A stretch of DNA of 64,000 nucleotides from contig CAADRB010000001.1 in assembly GCA_900708905.1 (NCBI GenBank), forward strand, positions 6,835,956-6,899,955, read 5' to 3'. The first letter of the stretch is position 1. Every line of letters starts with the position of its first letter. A model generated the notes under the pieces. It saw only the letters and a list, made by a program, of their open reading frames with translations, ran no database searches and was not told where the DNA came from. This document shows positions 38,493 to 51,500 of this stretch, piece by piece. Position numbers and translations under genes: made by a program. The DNA comes from Hymenolepis diminuta. Taxonomy: Eukaryota > Platyhelminthes > Cestoda > Cyclophyllidea > Hymenolepididae.

Positions 38493-41177
38493 TAGGATTT
38501 AATAGAATCAATACTCGCTTTCTGAAAGTTTTACTCATCATTTGTCAAGTTGATTTCAGTAGTATTGCAAAGGTATTTGGAGTTTGTAGGTTTGTACTAA
38601 TTCTCATTGAGAAGGTGTATATGGATGGAGGAAGTTTGCCTTGGTCCATTTAAACCGCGTGGTGACACTCCTAGCCCTAAGGATGAAATTCATTTCCAAT
38701 CGATTCCTATTAATCATTCGCTAATTAATTTGCCCGTTTTCAGATATATTTGGCATATTTAAGGTCACCGGATTTAAGTCATGATTATGAGAAATTGAAT
38801 ATTTCGCTGGCCTTCCCCCCTCGCCCCCCCCCCTCTCCCGTAGAACTAATATTATACCTAAAACTAACAGAACACAAGTGCCTTTCTCGATTGAGAAAAC
38901 CACAAATTGGGCTGGACAAACGTTTATTGGGTAAATGGAAGTGAAATATTAATAATTAGTAAGCAGGAGGAGAGGAATACATAGAGAGTTAAATGCTTGG
39001 GTCAATAGAAATTAAAATACTAAGATTAAATTGAAAGGCAAGTGATTTGGCAATTGTGTCAGCAAAATGAGATTTATTAAGGGGAAAGGGTGAGAGAGAG
39101 ATACGAATGGAGAGGGATACATAGTAGAAAGTCGGAGGAGCTGGATGAAGGACCCGTCTGAGGGAGTTGACTGACAGGAGTTGGGGAGGAGTGAGCCAAG
39201 TGGATGCTCTAGAAACGTCAATGAGGAAACAGCATAAAGATTACACCTGGGATTTTATAGATCGGGTCGGTAGATAGTTGAAGTATTAAAAAGACGGTTG
39301 GTAAAGACCTGAAGATTAATGGGTTGAAGAAAAGAAGGAGGCGTCATCGGAAGATCATTTGAATTTTCACGCGAGTTTAGATGTGCATAGCTACTGATAG
39401 TGTTCTGATAATCACCAAACCGTCTTAAACCATTAATTCAGACCACAAAAACAGTTGCTCATAAAGAACTCATGAAAATCGTAGAATAACTCATTAGTCA
39501 AGCCCTCTAAATGAATAGACATGATATGACTTTGGGGGAGTCGGTACTGAAGGTGGATAATTCGGATCGTGCGAACAGTCGAAATAATGTACGATAAGAC
39601 AGTTGATCGATTTCGCATTCTTTGTTCGTGGAAAATTAGAACAGAAGTGTAAATATATATGTATGTAATACCAACTCGTTCAAAGCATTCGCTCATAAGA
39701 TCCCAAAGCCATTGTCGATGTGCGCACCTTCCTCTCCTTCCTCAAACTCATCACTATTATTGCCATTTTCTTTCAATTTAACTACCCCACTCACCAATCA
39801 CTGAACGAGAGGCTGTCAGAGGCTCTGAAGAAAGTGAACCAGGAGCACTCTCACTGTTTGAGGTATGAACGTGGAGTAAAATATGGCATCGATAGTGATG
39901 ATTTTAACTAAAATGGTCAATTAAAGTAATTTCAATGCTTCCATTATCAATATTTCGAACAGGAACACGAGTGACACTTCATGAACTCTCATTTAACTGG
40001 CTCCATGGTCACGGACCTTTTGACGATTCCTTCTTCTACGAAAAATTTCGCTTTGATGAAAAATTTACTGAATTCTCTTTCCCACATTAAACCAAATGCA
40101 ATTTGACTTTTCCGGTCAGCATTGATTAAGGCGGCTATAAGTCAAGCTCCTTTCTCGTCATCTTGTTGGTCCGTAATAGATGCTCTCAAACATATATACT
40201 TCTCGTTTTCCTCCCCCTTCTTCCAGAGTGCCCTTGAAAATGAACTTCCTCATTTCCCTCCATCTATAACCATAGTTGAGAATTATGAAGGTGTTAATTT
40301 AGGCTCTGTTACCAGGACTTTTAGCATTTGCGTTACACTGCAGTTTCATATCAGTCATTAAGGCAAATCAGACATTGTAATTTGACTGCATGGTGAAAAT
40401 TATCACATAAATCTGAAACACTAAATCAGAAGGTGTAATTAGATAGTATTCGTGAGCTGAACGAATGACATCTTTATAAGGACATATTCTTCTTCCGCTG
40501 GAGCCAATATGTATACGTGGTATACAACACTGTGTGATCATATACAGTGCCCTTAATTCTTCATGAACGTTTAGAAGAGGTAGATTTATAGGTACCCTTT
40601 TTCTGGCTCGCAGATCATTTCCAAGGGATCATCTCTTAATTTCTGCCAATCTCCACTTCCAAAATAGGGAAGAAGGCAGTTGAGATAAGTAGTTTTGCTG
40701 ATGGAAGTCTGGGAAAAGGGGGAAGATGACTAAGAAGAAAAATTGGTCTGTAAATGCACCTCTTGCAATAGGAAAAACATTTGGGGTGGACTCAGAGCAC
40801 CGAGAGTCCTCTAGCACACTGTGACTTAACAACGCTAACTTAGTGGTCATAAAAGTGGTTTGACACTCAAATTATAAATAAAATGGGGGAATAAGACAGT
40901 TTACATAGGGACACTAAGCACTCCAAGTTCTTCAGGAGGTATCGGACAAAATATTCATGAGGTTAAGCATTTCTATGACAAAGAATCTGGTGTCTAAACA
41001 AAATCAGACATTTTAGCCACCGCAAATGAGTAAACAGAGCTATCCAAATTTTTGCCATTATCAAGACACCCCACAAAGAGAACATACCTGTGTCAGTAAT
41101 GTGATCCAAGGTTATAAATTTAAACCCAACAAGTTATCAAACATAAAGCTTTCAATATATTTATACATTGGCTTAGG
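38493..41177. other. Spacer, no supported gene
   Basis: No complete gene recognised. A run of C (38815-38833) and purine-rich text near 39060-39180 are low-complexity. One exon-like piece near 39695-39862 (+) reads VRTFLSFLKLITIIAIFF then NERLSEALKKVNQEH and ends at a GTATGA donor. It has no partner exon or recognisable homologue, so it is not called. Confidence 0.45.
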
Positions 41178-41181
41178 AGGT

Positions 41182-41749
41182 TGTAGCGGGCCACCAGATT
41201 GTTGAGGGTCACCAGTTTGTAGGTGAAATTGCCAACAGTAAATGAGAGAAAAGGAACGCCGAGGAATGCGTAGGCCAGGTTATATTGAATAAAACTCAGT
41301 ACAGAGTCTCAAAGAAAAATAGGGAACTGGGGGATTGAACAACGAGATATGAGCCTGGCGAGCTGGGGTCCACCCTGTGTCTGTGTGTGTAATGGAGGCT
41401 ATTTATAATCTACACTTTGGGTGAGGACACGCATAAGGATATGGTTGTATGCGCGCTTTAATTGGTCGGGACGATTGTAGGAAAAGGAAGGGCCAGCGCA
41501 GACAGGACTGGTTAATAGCGGGGTTGATTAAACAGTGTCTGCTACTATCGTCTGAGGTATGTTTACCTTTTCCGGGTCGATAAGACATAGACCAGCTGAG
41601 GACACACGATGTTTGCTTATGGAGTGCTTGGGTCACAGGAATGGTTAAAGGTTTACAGAGATAACTTATGAGGACAAGATAATCAAATATGGTGATAATT
41701 AGGAATGCTGTAAGATAAAATATTTCAGAAAAGAGGGATTCATCCTTCA
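41182..41749. mobile_element. Solo LTR, copy A, with 4-bp target duplication
   Basis: A 568-bp block beginning TGTAGCGGG and ending CATCCTTCA, flanked by the direct repeat AGGT (41178-41181 and 41750-41753). It aligns along its whole length with copy B at 62422-62938: TATTGAATAAAAC near the left end, AGGCTATTTATAA, ATAAGGATAT, TTTAATTGG.CGGGACGATTG, CAGCTGAGGACACACGATGT and GTGCTT.GGTCACAGGAA. TG...CA ends and a 4-bp target duplication fit a Ty3/gypsy LTR, and nothing internal remains on either side. An antisense open frame of 136 codons falls wholly inside it and is not a gene. Confidence 0.85.
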
Positions 41750-41753
41750 AGGT

Positions 41754-42201
41754 CAATAAATTCATTCCCCTCTTCCTGTCGAAATTGCTTGTGCCTAATA
41801 AACTAGGCGGCATCTAGACCTTGTTATTGCTGACTTATTTCCCATTCACACAGACAACGTTCAAATGAATATAGTCCCCTATTCTTCCTCACTCTACTTA
41901 AATTCGTCCAGTTCACTCCCTTTGTCACAAAATTTCAACTAACCTGATTCCCATACTTCCAGCCTTTATCAGTTTCCTTCTAAGTCCCAGTCACTTAAAA
42001 TACCTATCCTTACAACACAAACTCAAAATTCAAAACATAACCGTAATTAGATTAACGTTATTTTACCTTAATAACGGGGAATACACAACAGTGGCATGAC
42101 AAATAATCGAAAAGACAGGAAGGATTAGAGATCAATACAGAAAGACTACATACACACACAGTTAATCAGCAAAATAAGAAGAGAGTGACATCTCTAATCT
42201 T
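41754..42201. other. Spacer between solo LTR A and the ATP6AP2-like exon
   Basis: Short AT-rich spacer. It should contain the 3' UTR of the minus-strand exon that ends at 42202, but no AATAAA signal was seen close downstream of that stop. Confidence 0.4.
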
Positions 42202-42402
42202 CTACTCCGTTTTCGGTTTCCTAGTACTCAGTCGATAGATAATTCCATCGCGGCACGGATCCATGTTCCACATTCCGTAAGCGACGGCCCAGATAACCAA
42301 CGCAAACACCACAACGAACCAGAAAATAATGTTAAACCATGCTGCGTACTCGGGATCAACCTCTGGCCCTACGTTGATATGATTCAGTGATATTTGTTCC
42401 GC
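42202..42402 (-). CDS. ATP6AP2: Isolated terminal exon: ATP6AP2 (renin receptor) C-terminal membrane segment and tail
   Basis: A phase-0 exon of 66 codons plus stop, preceded by a good acceptor (polypyrimidine tract, TTTTAG). It encodes EYAAWFNIIFWFVVVFALV and IWAVAYGMWNMDPCRDGIIY, then RLSTRKPKTE. The membrane helix followed by WNMDP..D.IIYR is the hallmark of the ATP6AP2 C-terminus, the V-ATPase-associated M8.9 fragment. The tail retains basic residues. No lumenal-domain exons were found upstream on the same strand; that space is occupied by the intersectin gene, whose stop is 113 bp upstream. It could be an exon-shuffled or duplicated fragment, the last exon of a gene nested in intersectin introns, or an alternative intersectin 3' exon. 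Confidence 0.75.
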   Translation of the reverse strand, partial: AEQISLNHINVGPEVDPEYAAWFNIIFWFVVVFALVIWAVAYGMWNMDPCRDGIIYRLSTRKPKTE

Positions 42403-42514
42403 CTAAAACAAAATAAATTATTTATTAAATTTTTGTTACTTAAATCAATTCAGTAGTGGACCAAAAGGGGAAACTTCAAATCGAGAAATCTATTTAGTGA
42501 GAGGATAAAAATTA

Positions 42515-45500
42515 TCACAGATCTTCATTATCCAACTCTGCAACATTCTCTGTCAGAGCAAAACTGACAGCAATGGAAGCGATAGTACAGGCATTTAGTG
42601 AGGTGAGAGTTAACGGGAGGACAGTTTTCCATGTTGCATCGCCCTGACAATGCTCGACAATCTCAGGCATTTCAACCTCAGTTTTGCCGATGAGTTCAGA
42701 AGAAGAAGAGGCACTTTTGCTGAAAACGTTGATGGTAACGATATCGCGAGTTAAATCCTTCACTGTGAAACGAAGAGGACAATTCCATTTTGGTGAACAG
42801 GTGCTAAGAATAACGTTGGTTCGTTTGCACCGAAGACACAGGCTCACTTCACAATACGGCCAAGGTAGTTCTAGAAGAAACGTCAACGGTAAATAAATAG
42901 TATTTAAGAAGCATATAAGACAATGAACGAAAAGTACCATCTTCGTTAGGCCCCACCATAGGTAGGCCGGAAGCAGAGAGGACGGTTAGATTGAGAACGG
43001 CTGCGAAGAAAGAATTTCTATTGATAGCAGAGAGGAAGGGATTACCGAAGAGACTCAGATAACGACGATATTCTTCTGCGGCTTTCCGTATTGTCTCCAT
43101 CCAAATGGTCCTACAAAATGTTTAAAGAATATTCAGATTTAAACTGATTAAATGAACATGTATAAATAGGGGTTTCAATAATCGACCTACCGGAGCTCTT
43201 CAGAAGGGGCTCGCACCAGAAGATGCACGTTAGAATCATTATCATCAGTAATGAGGAAAGCCGAGGAATCGGAATCGGAGATGTCTACACTCAAGCCGCT
43301 CATACTGAGAGACATCTTGCGAAGGTTTGCTAACGAACGGCGTTTGGAGCGCTCCAACACTTCTCGACTGCCACCAATAGTGCTATTCCCACCGCTGACT
43401 CCACTTGCTAGGCTCAAGATGTCCGCCACACTCCCCCGTGAACCGCGGAACACCGAGCGTCTGTGTTGGGCCCTTGGAGACGCAGAGGCCGTTGCTACTC
43501 GTATCTATAGCGTGGAGAAGAAATTTAATTAGACAAACATTAAGCCGCTGTAGAATACTATTCTAACATTTTGTAGACATTTACAACTACCGAATAGTAG
43601 TATAACTCCTTTACCCTATCTGAGACTCAAGTTTACGTGAACACAAATACAGACCGGCATACTCGGTTTGTTCACCTTTTCTCCTTCGTCCTCACATTAC
43701 GTACAAGACTTTCTGACAAACAAAAGAAATTCTTAATCATTAAAAGGCAACTCAGCACGGAGAAACGTATAATTATTTAATAAGCAGAGAAAATGTCAAG
43801 GCAACAAAAGGGTCTTCTTCAGGGCTCAGCATTCACCAATTCCCTCAATGCATAATAGATAGGTATGAACATGATTCGATGTTTTAGACTTCAAATCGAT
43901 AATTTCAATATTGAATTTCTTTTATTTCTCAAATAATACTGGTTACACTTCACAATTCCCGATAAACTGTTGTGATGGTAATTAACGTGATGGAAGTACA
44001 TTGGAATTTGGACGTTACATTTGGTTCTAGAAATCTAATATGGGTCCCCAGTATGGAGTTTCTGTGACTTCACGTTTACTCCTCTCCCCCGTATGACCAG
44101 TTACTTCAGCAGATTTTGTCCTTACGCCATCTCCCTCCCCAAGAACTCTAAAGTCCCCGCCACACCACATCAATATCCAATGTCTACAGCCAACAAACCT
44201 ACCTCTTCTCCATCTCTCCTTCAAGTAATTTCCGGTCTTTCTCTAGAAATATTGATCTCAACTATCGTATTTTCTCCTCATTTTGAATGATGAAGTTTGC
44301 CAGACTCTTAGATACCGAACCAATTTCTAATACCAACTACAAAGGAGTCAGTCTTATGAAGTTAAGTAACTATTTTATCCTGATTTTCCATTTCACTAAG
44401 TAGGAGGATAACATACTTGACACAATGAAATCCCCCTTCTGTAGCCCTTGAAATTGACTTTGGCCAACGTGGCATCAGGCTTTTGAGGGAGTGTAAAGTT
44501 CCCAGAGGGGAGAGTACTCGCCGAAATATTGACCGGTTGAGTTAAAAGGAGTATGTCAGTGAAGAGGAAAGCTGTAAGCTCCTTTCTCGATTTGACTTTG
44601 TAGAGAGTGCCAGAGTAGAGGAGCAGACGCCGTCGCCTCTCGCCACCAACTTCCACCTCCATATCAGCCAAACGTTTATCATCTTCACCACACACTCCGA
44701 GACCCCTCGTGTCACTATCGAAAGTCAAATGATCGCGAAGCCAGTAGATTTGAGCAAAGGATTCCTGATTTTTAATGGCCTCGTTGCAGACTGCGAGAAC
44801 TGTGGAAACGAGCTCCAGAGACTGTTCCAGGTTCTCGCGGTCGGGATGATCAGGCGGAGTGTGCTTCAATAGCTTTAAGAAAAAGAAACTGTAGTGATTC
44901 GAATCAGTGACTTATTACCTACTAAATCACACGTCGACCAATAGAATGGCTCATGCATCTTATAGGTTTCATTACTCCAAATGCCATAAAAAGTCCCTTA
45001 AAATATTGTTTGGTTCCTTGTGTATGAGTTCCCGCTTAATTTATATTTCTAGAAATTAACATTTGTTCATTCCTGTATGTTTTTCCATAATTTAATACAT
45101 TCCACTCTGGAATTCCGTTCCTCCATACTGGAATAATCATAACACGAGTATTGGTTAGTGGTTCAGCAGCATGCGCCTCTAAAAACATTATTCTGTTTTC
45201 GGGAAATTTAAAATATCATAAAAAGAAAAACATGAAATAACCGCAGCACAAACTTTGCTCATTAACCTCAGCGGTGTAGCTGTTCAAATATTACCAGAAT
45301 AGATTAGTAAATTGAGGTTGTAGACGTTTTATAGGAAAAAAAATTGATGTGGATTCGTAGTATTGTAGTGATCCAGTTTACAAAATATCCCACGAATTAA
45401 CCTTTTCACTCAAATAGATGAAACTCGATGCTATCCGCTAGATAAGTCGATGCGTCCTGATTGATCTCTCAACCCCGATTATTGCTGATAAACTTTCTCA

Positions 45501-48500
45501 ATTCTGTTGCCGCAGTGAAGATTGATAAAACATGGAAGGTGCAGTCTGCAGAACAAATAGGGGCAAAATCTGATGCCTAGGTGCTCTAAATCCTTCGAGA
45601 ACATCTCGGTAGTTGCTCTCCATTAAAAGGCGAAATGCAAAAGGTTGTAAACTGTAACTCCCCAAATCCAAGGGAGTGGCAACGCTATCCAATCTTTTGA
45701 ACTTAAAAAATTCGAGTATATGACTTCCCCTGATTTTTGAAACGCGGGATTACAAAAACACAGGCAAATGAAAACCTTCACCCTTGCGACCCAAAAAAAC
45801 AATACTCCCAAGTGCTCAGGCCATGTGGACCATAATGAAAAGCAGCCCCAAGACATCCTAAGTTATTCAGAAATCATTGATTTCAGGGCTACGACCTCTA
45901 GATACCGCAATTAGTATGTGTTACCGCTTTCCCTCAGTATGTGTTACATGTTGAAATCGTATCGATGGTACGGCATTTTGTTAGAATTGACTTCATAAAA
46001 ATAAGTAAACGCACCTTTTCAATCATAAGTTTGTACTTCGTAATTCGTTGCATGGGTTTGAGGAAATAGCTGGAAAGAGGCATTGACTGAACCCTCATGA
46101 AGCGCTCACAAGAACGCAGAAACTGGGCGACCTCTTTCTGTTCTTCGGAAAGTTTCTTCAAATTCTCTAAAGCATCATCTTGATTCGCACAAAAATCTCG
46201 GTAAGCCATGCATTTTGGCAACTATAAAGGAGGGCAATCATTGCGTAAGAGTTTGAAATAGGAAACATAGGGAGCAGAAGAAGTGACTTACATGTCGAAC
46301 GAGAATATCACCAATAACGTCGCTTTTCTTCAGATTTTGTTTTCTCTCTTGGAAATCTCTAAAAAACATTTATAGAGATAAATAACTTACTTGTTTATCG
46401 CCACAGATATCTCACAGATAGTAGTCCAATTGCCGAATATTTGCGCGAGTCTTCGTTCACTCACGCCCTGTTTTCTCAAACCTTGGTAGAATTTCTGATT
46501 AGAAAAAATGAGTCAAGACCAACTACTTATAATTTATTAAGTAGTATGAACTATTAAACCAACCTCCCTGACTTCAATCAAGTCAGTAAGATAGTGCTTT
46601 TCAGAGTCAATCAACTCGAGAATGGTATTGAGCCTTGTCGACCGGCTGTCCTGCGCAACGAGATTATTTCTGCGGGAATAAGAACCCTCATCTCGACGGC
46701 CAGCTAGAAAATTGGTCATATGTTGATGGGAAATGGGAGATGAACGAGGGGAGAAGAGGGAAAACAGAAAAGGAAAGAAAAAAACAAAACAAAACTAAGG
46801 TAGTTGTTTCAACTCTGTTGTTAGATGGTGAGCGCTGGGATTAGTAAAATTTTTTTGCCATGAAACTTCAGATTAGGCGTTGGTGGTGAAGGATAATTCT
46901 AAGAAAATAAAATCTACAAGTTTTAGAGCGAAACGGAGATTGAAGTGCCAAATAAAATTAATAGCGAATTGAATACAAGGTGTGCAAACAAACTCAACAC
47001 ATCAAAAAGGGCAAATGCAAAGTCACACAATATCAGTCAGCTGAAGTGTAGATCAAAGCAAACAGCATATAAAAAACTTTCAGTAAACCGTCTCTCTCTC
47101 TCTCACTCCCCTTAAACAAAATATTACCATCATGCAGGACTGCAGCTACAAGCAAGAGACACTTTTAGCGATAAAACTAAACAATTAAGTCAAAGGAAAA
47201 GTTTAAATTATTTCAGAGTTTGGATTTCCAAAGGATGCAAACAGCAAACTCGGCGTATGAAGACATGCAAGTGAACACAGAAGGTTCAGGAAAATTAGGA
47301 GGCTATTCAAATAAATGCCAGTTTGCAGGAATCGTCCATTCATCGATAGAAATATCTCAAAAGTGCTAGATAATAGCTGGCCTCACGATCGGAGGTATTA
47401 GCGTAGTAAGTAAACAAGGTATTTCTAAGTGGAATATGAAAAGAGGATTTCCTTTACCCCGTTAGTCATAGGACAAAACTAGCGCTATTTAAATACGTGT
47501 TAGGAAAACGTCTAAATTCTGTACAGTTTTTCTTCACTATTGCCATATTTCCAGGAGTTTGTCTTTAACGGTTTCCCAATTTCTTCAGTGTATAAAAGGG
47601 GAGTATAGAGGTTGTTTTGGTCAACTACCTTCAAAATGAAGTTACCGAGTGATCGCCCTCAATTCAACTCGCTTCTTTTATGGGGGCATTAGGCTGTGAA
47701 AAAGATCCTTTTGCTTATTTTTAAAAGGTAAGGATGAAAAAAGGAGAAATCGGTACCACTCCAGAGCCCTTTCCACACTTTACTCAAAACTAAACAACTC
47801 ATGAACAAAACAGACGATATCCAAGAGATTAACAGATAGCGATAACCAAAAGTCCTTTTCATATTGCATCAAAGAACCCCAGTGAACAAAAAGATCCGTA
47901 TAAAGGAAACCAAAAAACCAATTTCATATAATTTCTTTCCATAAATTTTCATTTAATTACATAAGTAACATTATAATGTTAGCAGTATTAATAGCAGATA
48001 AGACTGATTGTAGAGTAAAATCACGAAACGAAGAAAGAAGGGGTGAGGAGAAAGAGAAGTAAAAGGGGATCGTGAAAGCAAGGAGATTTCCATTCTACAC
48101 GCATCCGAATCAAAGGTGAAAAGCAAGCAACACGGCACAAGGCATAGAAAACGCACCGTTATAAAGTTAGACAGTACATTGAGATTGGTTGATTTGTTTG
48201 AGTCGTTGGTTTCGCAGGAAGTGGAATGCAGGAAAAGAAGAAAAAGACGCACCATTGAGGATTCAAGAATAGATCCACCTCATTATAATGAAGTCATAAG
48301 GCAAGTGGCAAGAAGCATTATGAAGGGTGTTAGGTTAAACTAGTTCGTAATGAAAGTCACTTACCTTACCGGGATGATGTAGAAGAAAATAATAACTAAG
48401 ATGAAACATGCTACTTAAATTTAGAACTCACAATGTTTTGGGGCCGATGCAGTGGAACGGGAAGAGGAAGATTCATTTGTAGTATGGTAGGGTTTGACGT

Positions 48501-51500
48501 AATTGACAGGAAAAAGACCTTCAACTCCAGTGGATTGAATTCGCCCTCTCCACCAGCCCTCCTCTTCATGTGCAAGGACGTCAATAAGGGCTCCTTCGGG
48601 GAAAGTCATTTCATCTGGTTGGCAGGCCTTATAGGCGAACATTGATTGCACTATGGTTGCCAACGCCAGATCTGATGAGGCCACAGTGGAGTTGGAATCT
48701 CCTGCTGTTGCAGCAGACACTTGAGACTCTTCGGCGTTAGCTTCTGCGCTTATTGAAGGCTCTGATGTGTGCGGTGCAGAGGAGGCTACATGTTCACCGA
48801 TGGATTTTATAACTGCAGGAACGGGATCTTCTGAAGGTTCTTTACTATCCCCAGCCAGTTGGCTTTCTATTAAGGAAATTAGAGCATAATTATAATTAGA
48901 CCCACTATGTTTGCTCACAGCGCAGCTGCATCAATATTTCATCCAAACAGATTTGTAATACGCACATTTTGGCCCACAGATCACCTTGACTTAATTATCA
49001 CATCGGGTTTCAAAAACCGGGCCAAAAACCAACACAAGATGATGACACAAAGTAGATTAAACCAATCAATTCCTATTTCAGTCTGCTTCATAATTTCGTT
49101 TTCACACAAGCTATTAGGTGTATAACCAAGCTCTCCTATCTCCAGTTTTTCCATACACACATACTCTCTCTCTCTCTCTCTCTCTTCCTCCACGATCGAT
49201 TAATACACCACTTGACCAATTCAACTCCTGTTCTTTTGAATTTGCTTAAAACAACTTACCTTCATTGGTGTCATTACGTGGGATCGAATCAACTCAAAAC
49301 CTTGCTGGTCAACATAGAACACAACTCGTCGCTATCTCATAATCCCTAGCAAGTTTTCTCGCGTCTGGACCTCATTAAGGCAAAGATACAAAGATACAAA
49401 ATAGTACCAAAATTATGGCATGGAATCATTTCCAACTAACCGTTTGAGTTGTTCGCGCTAACAAGACGAGCATAATCAGCAGGGAACCATCCAATTCGCC
49501 GATCTTGGCCACGTTGCTGGTGAAAAAGAAAGGAAGAAAAAGCGGTTATTTAAATACTTATATGCGCTACTCAAAAAAATAAGTAGCCAATCATGCAAAA
49601 AAAAACTGAAATGCTATCAATCAGAAACAAGGTAGCGCTCAGATGGAAATACGAAATTTAATCAAAACAAAGAAAAGATTTAGTCATATGAGAATGCGAG
49701 AAAGAAAAGAAAGAAGGAAAACGTAAGAGAGAAAGAGGAGTAGGGCCTATTAAGCCGGAGAAGTGTGAGGTCGCTAAAAAAGGAAGAATAATACAAAAAG
49801 AGGTTCTAGAGTGCACTACAAATAATCTATACTGCGATAAAGAAGGAAATGTGGGAAGGAAGATTATACCTGTGTTTCGCCTTCCCACCATCCTTTCGAC
49901 GATTTGGCCCGAATCTTGACGTACTGGCCGACTGTGAGTGAGAGTTGTTCACTACTTTTTGCGATGAATGGTGTTACCACAACAGCTAACTCGGGAGTTT
50001 CACAAACGGTAATCACAGCAGAATCGGTTTCTGTCTTATCACCGTCCTTGTCGTCGGTAGCCTCTTTCTTCGCCTCTTCCTCTTCTTTGTTTTGAACAGG
50101 AGCAGGAGGCGGTGTAGAGGAGGACTGTGGAGGTGGTGGCGAAGGAGTTGATCTGGTTTCGCTCTTTTCCAAACTTCCTGGAACGGTGAAGGCTGAAGAT
50201 TGGACGGCTGAGCTACTCAGGTTTGTAACTTCAACCTGAAATTAGAAAAAGCAAGGCTTTAAATGCTAGCCCTAATTAAAGTCGTGTTTGGTATGACGAA
50301 AATGTATTGAATTCAAAGTAATTTAAAGGCAATGTGTCCCAGAATTCACGAGCCACTGATAAGCTGGGCCATGGTTGTATTTAGCTCTCTTCAGTAATTT
50401 AACAAGGAATGCTAATGGTTAAGTTTTTGGATAGATGACAGCCAAGAAGTTAAAAGTTAAGTACACCCCTATACCTCCAATAAATGATAAGATAGATGGG
50501 TGGACAAAAAACAACCCGTGGAATACATACTATCTATGCAAAAACAGCGTATATTGAGCAAAACTGAGACATGCTATTCGGTGTCCCAACGAAACTATCA
50601 CCCTTCCTCATTTGCTCAATATGCCATGATTATCCAAATAACTCGGTCATTATTCAATTGCATGAAAATTTAGTGAAATTGATAACTCACATCGGATTGT
50701 AGTTTCTGCACATGGTTAGCAGGGAATAGACCACGCTGTCCAGTGCGTTGAGACACTCCCTCGTACCATCCATTATTGTCCACAAATACGTCCACTTTGT
50801 CATTAATCTGCAGACTCAAATCACCGAGAATGTTCGTCTCATAGTTGTACAGTGCTAGGCAAGTGAAAAGCGGTTTTTCTCCGTTAAAGTTTGTTGAAAT
50901 ATCATCTGCAAGTAGCCTAAAAGAGTGGGAAAGTGTAAGTTGGGGATATAACTTAGATAGTGAGAGTTCCCAAGCATAAAGAAGGGATTTTAGTTAACCA
51001 TAATTGATAAATATCAGTTCACATAATAACAGAAACTTACAGAGAATTAGGTTGATTTTCAGGACCCGTGAAAGCTGGGAAAGGATTTGTTGATGCGGCA
51101 TTGGCAGTCGATGAAATGGCAGAAGTTGGAAGAGCAAAAGGATCGACGGTGGCGGCGGGTTGGACCATTTCATCCTCGGGAGAGGATTTCTTCACATAGC
51201 AGGCTGGCACAAGACCGCGTTTACCACCCATTTCGCCGTATAACCAACCCTCACACACTTCGAACGGTGGACTAATGAATATCTAGTGCATCCAGATAGA
51301 GGGAAATCGAGTTTAGAATGGTATTGAGGCAATTATTGAAGTGACCAAACACATACGCAAACTCATTGAATTATATCTATCAGCCGGTAATGACGTCATG
51401 TGAACGAATCACGATCAGACAGTCAACTGAACCCAATGTATCAATGCAGTTTATGCGCTTTTTTTTTCCTTTTTCTTTCCTTCCGTTAATCTATACTAGT

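Noticed and set aside
39695..39862. Exon-like piece with a hydrophobic stretch and a GTATGA donor
   Set aside because: Needs an upstream exon for its start codon; none was found, and no homologue was recognised.
41403..41813. Antisense open frame of 136 codons
   Set aside because: Lies almost wholly inside solo LTR A and matches no protein; it is an accident of the repeat.
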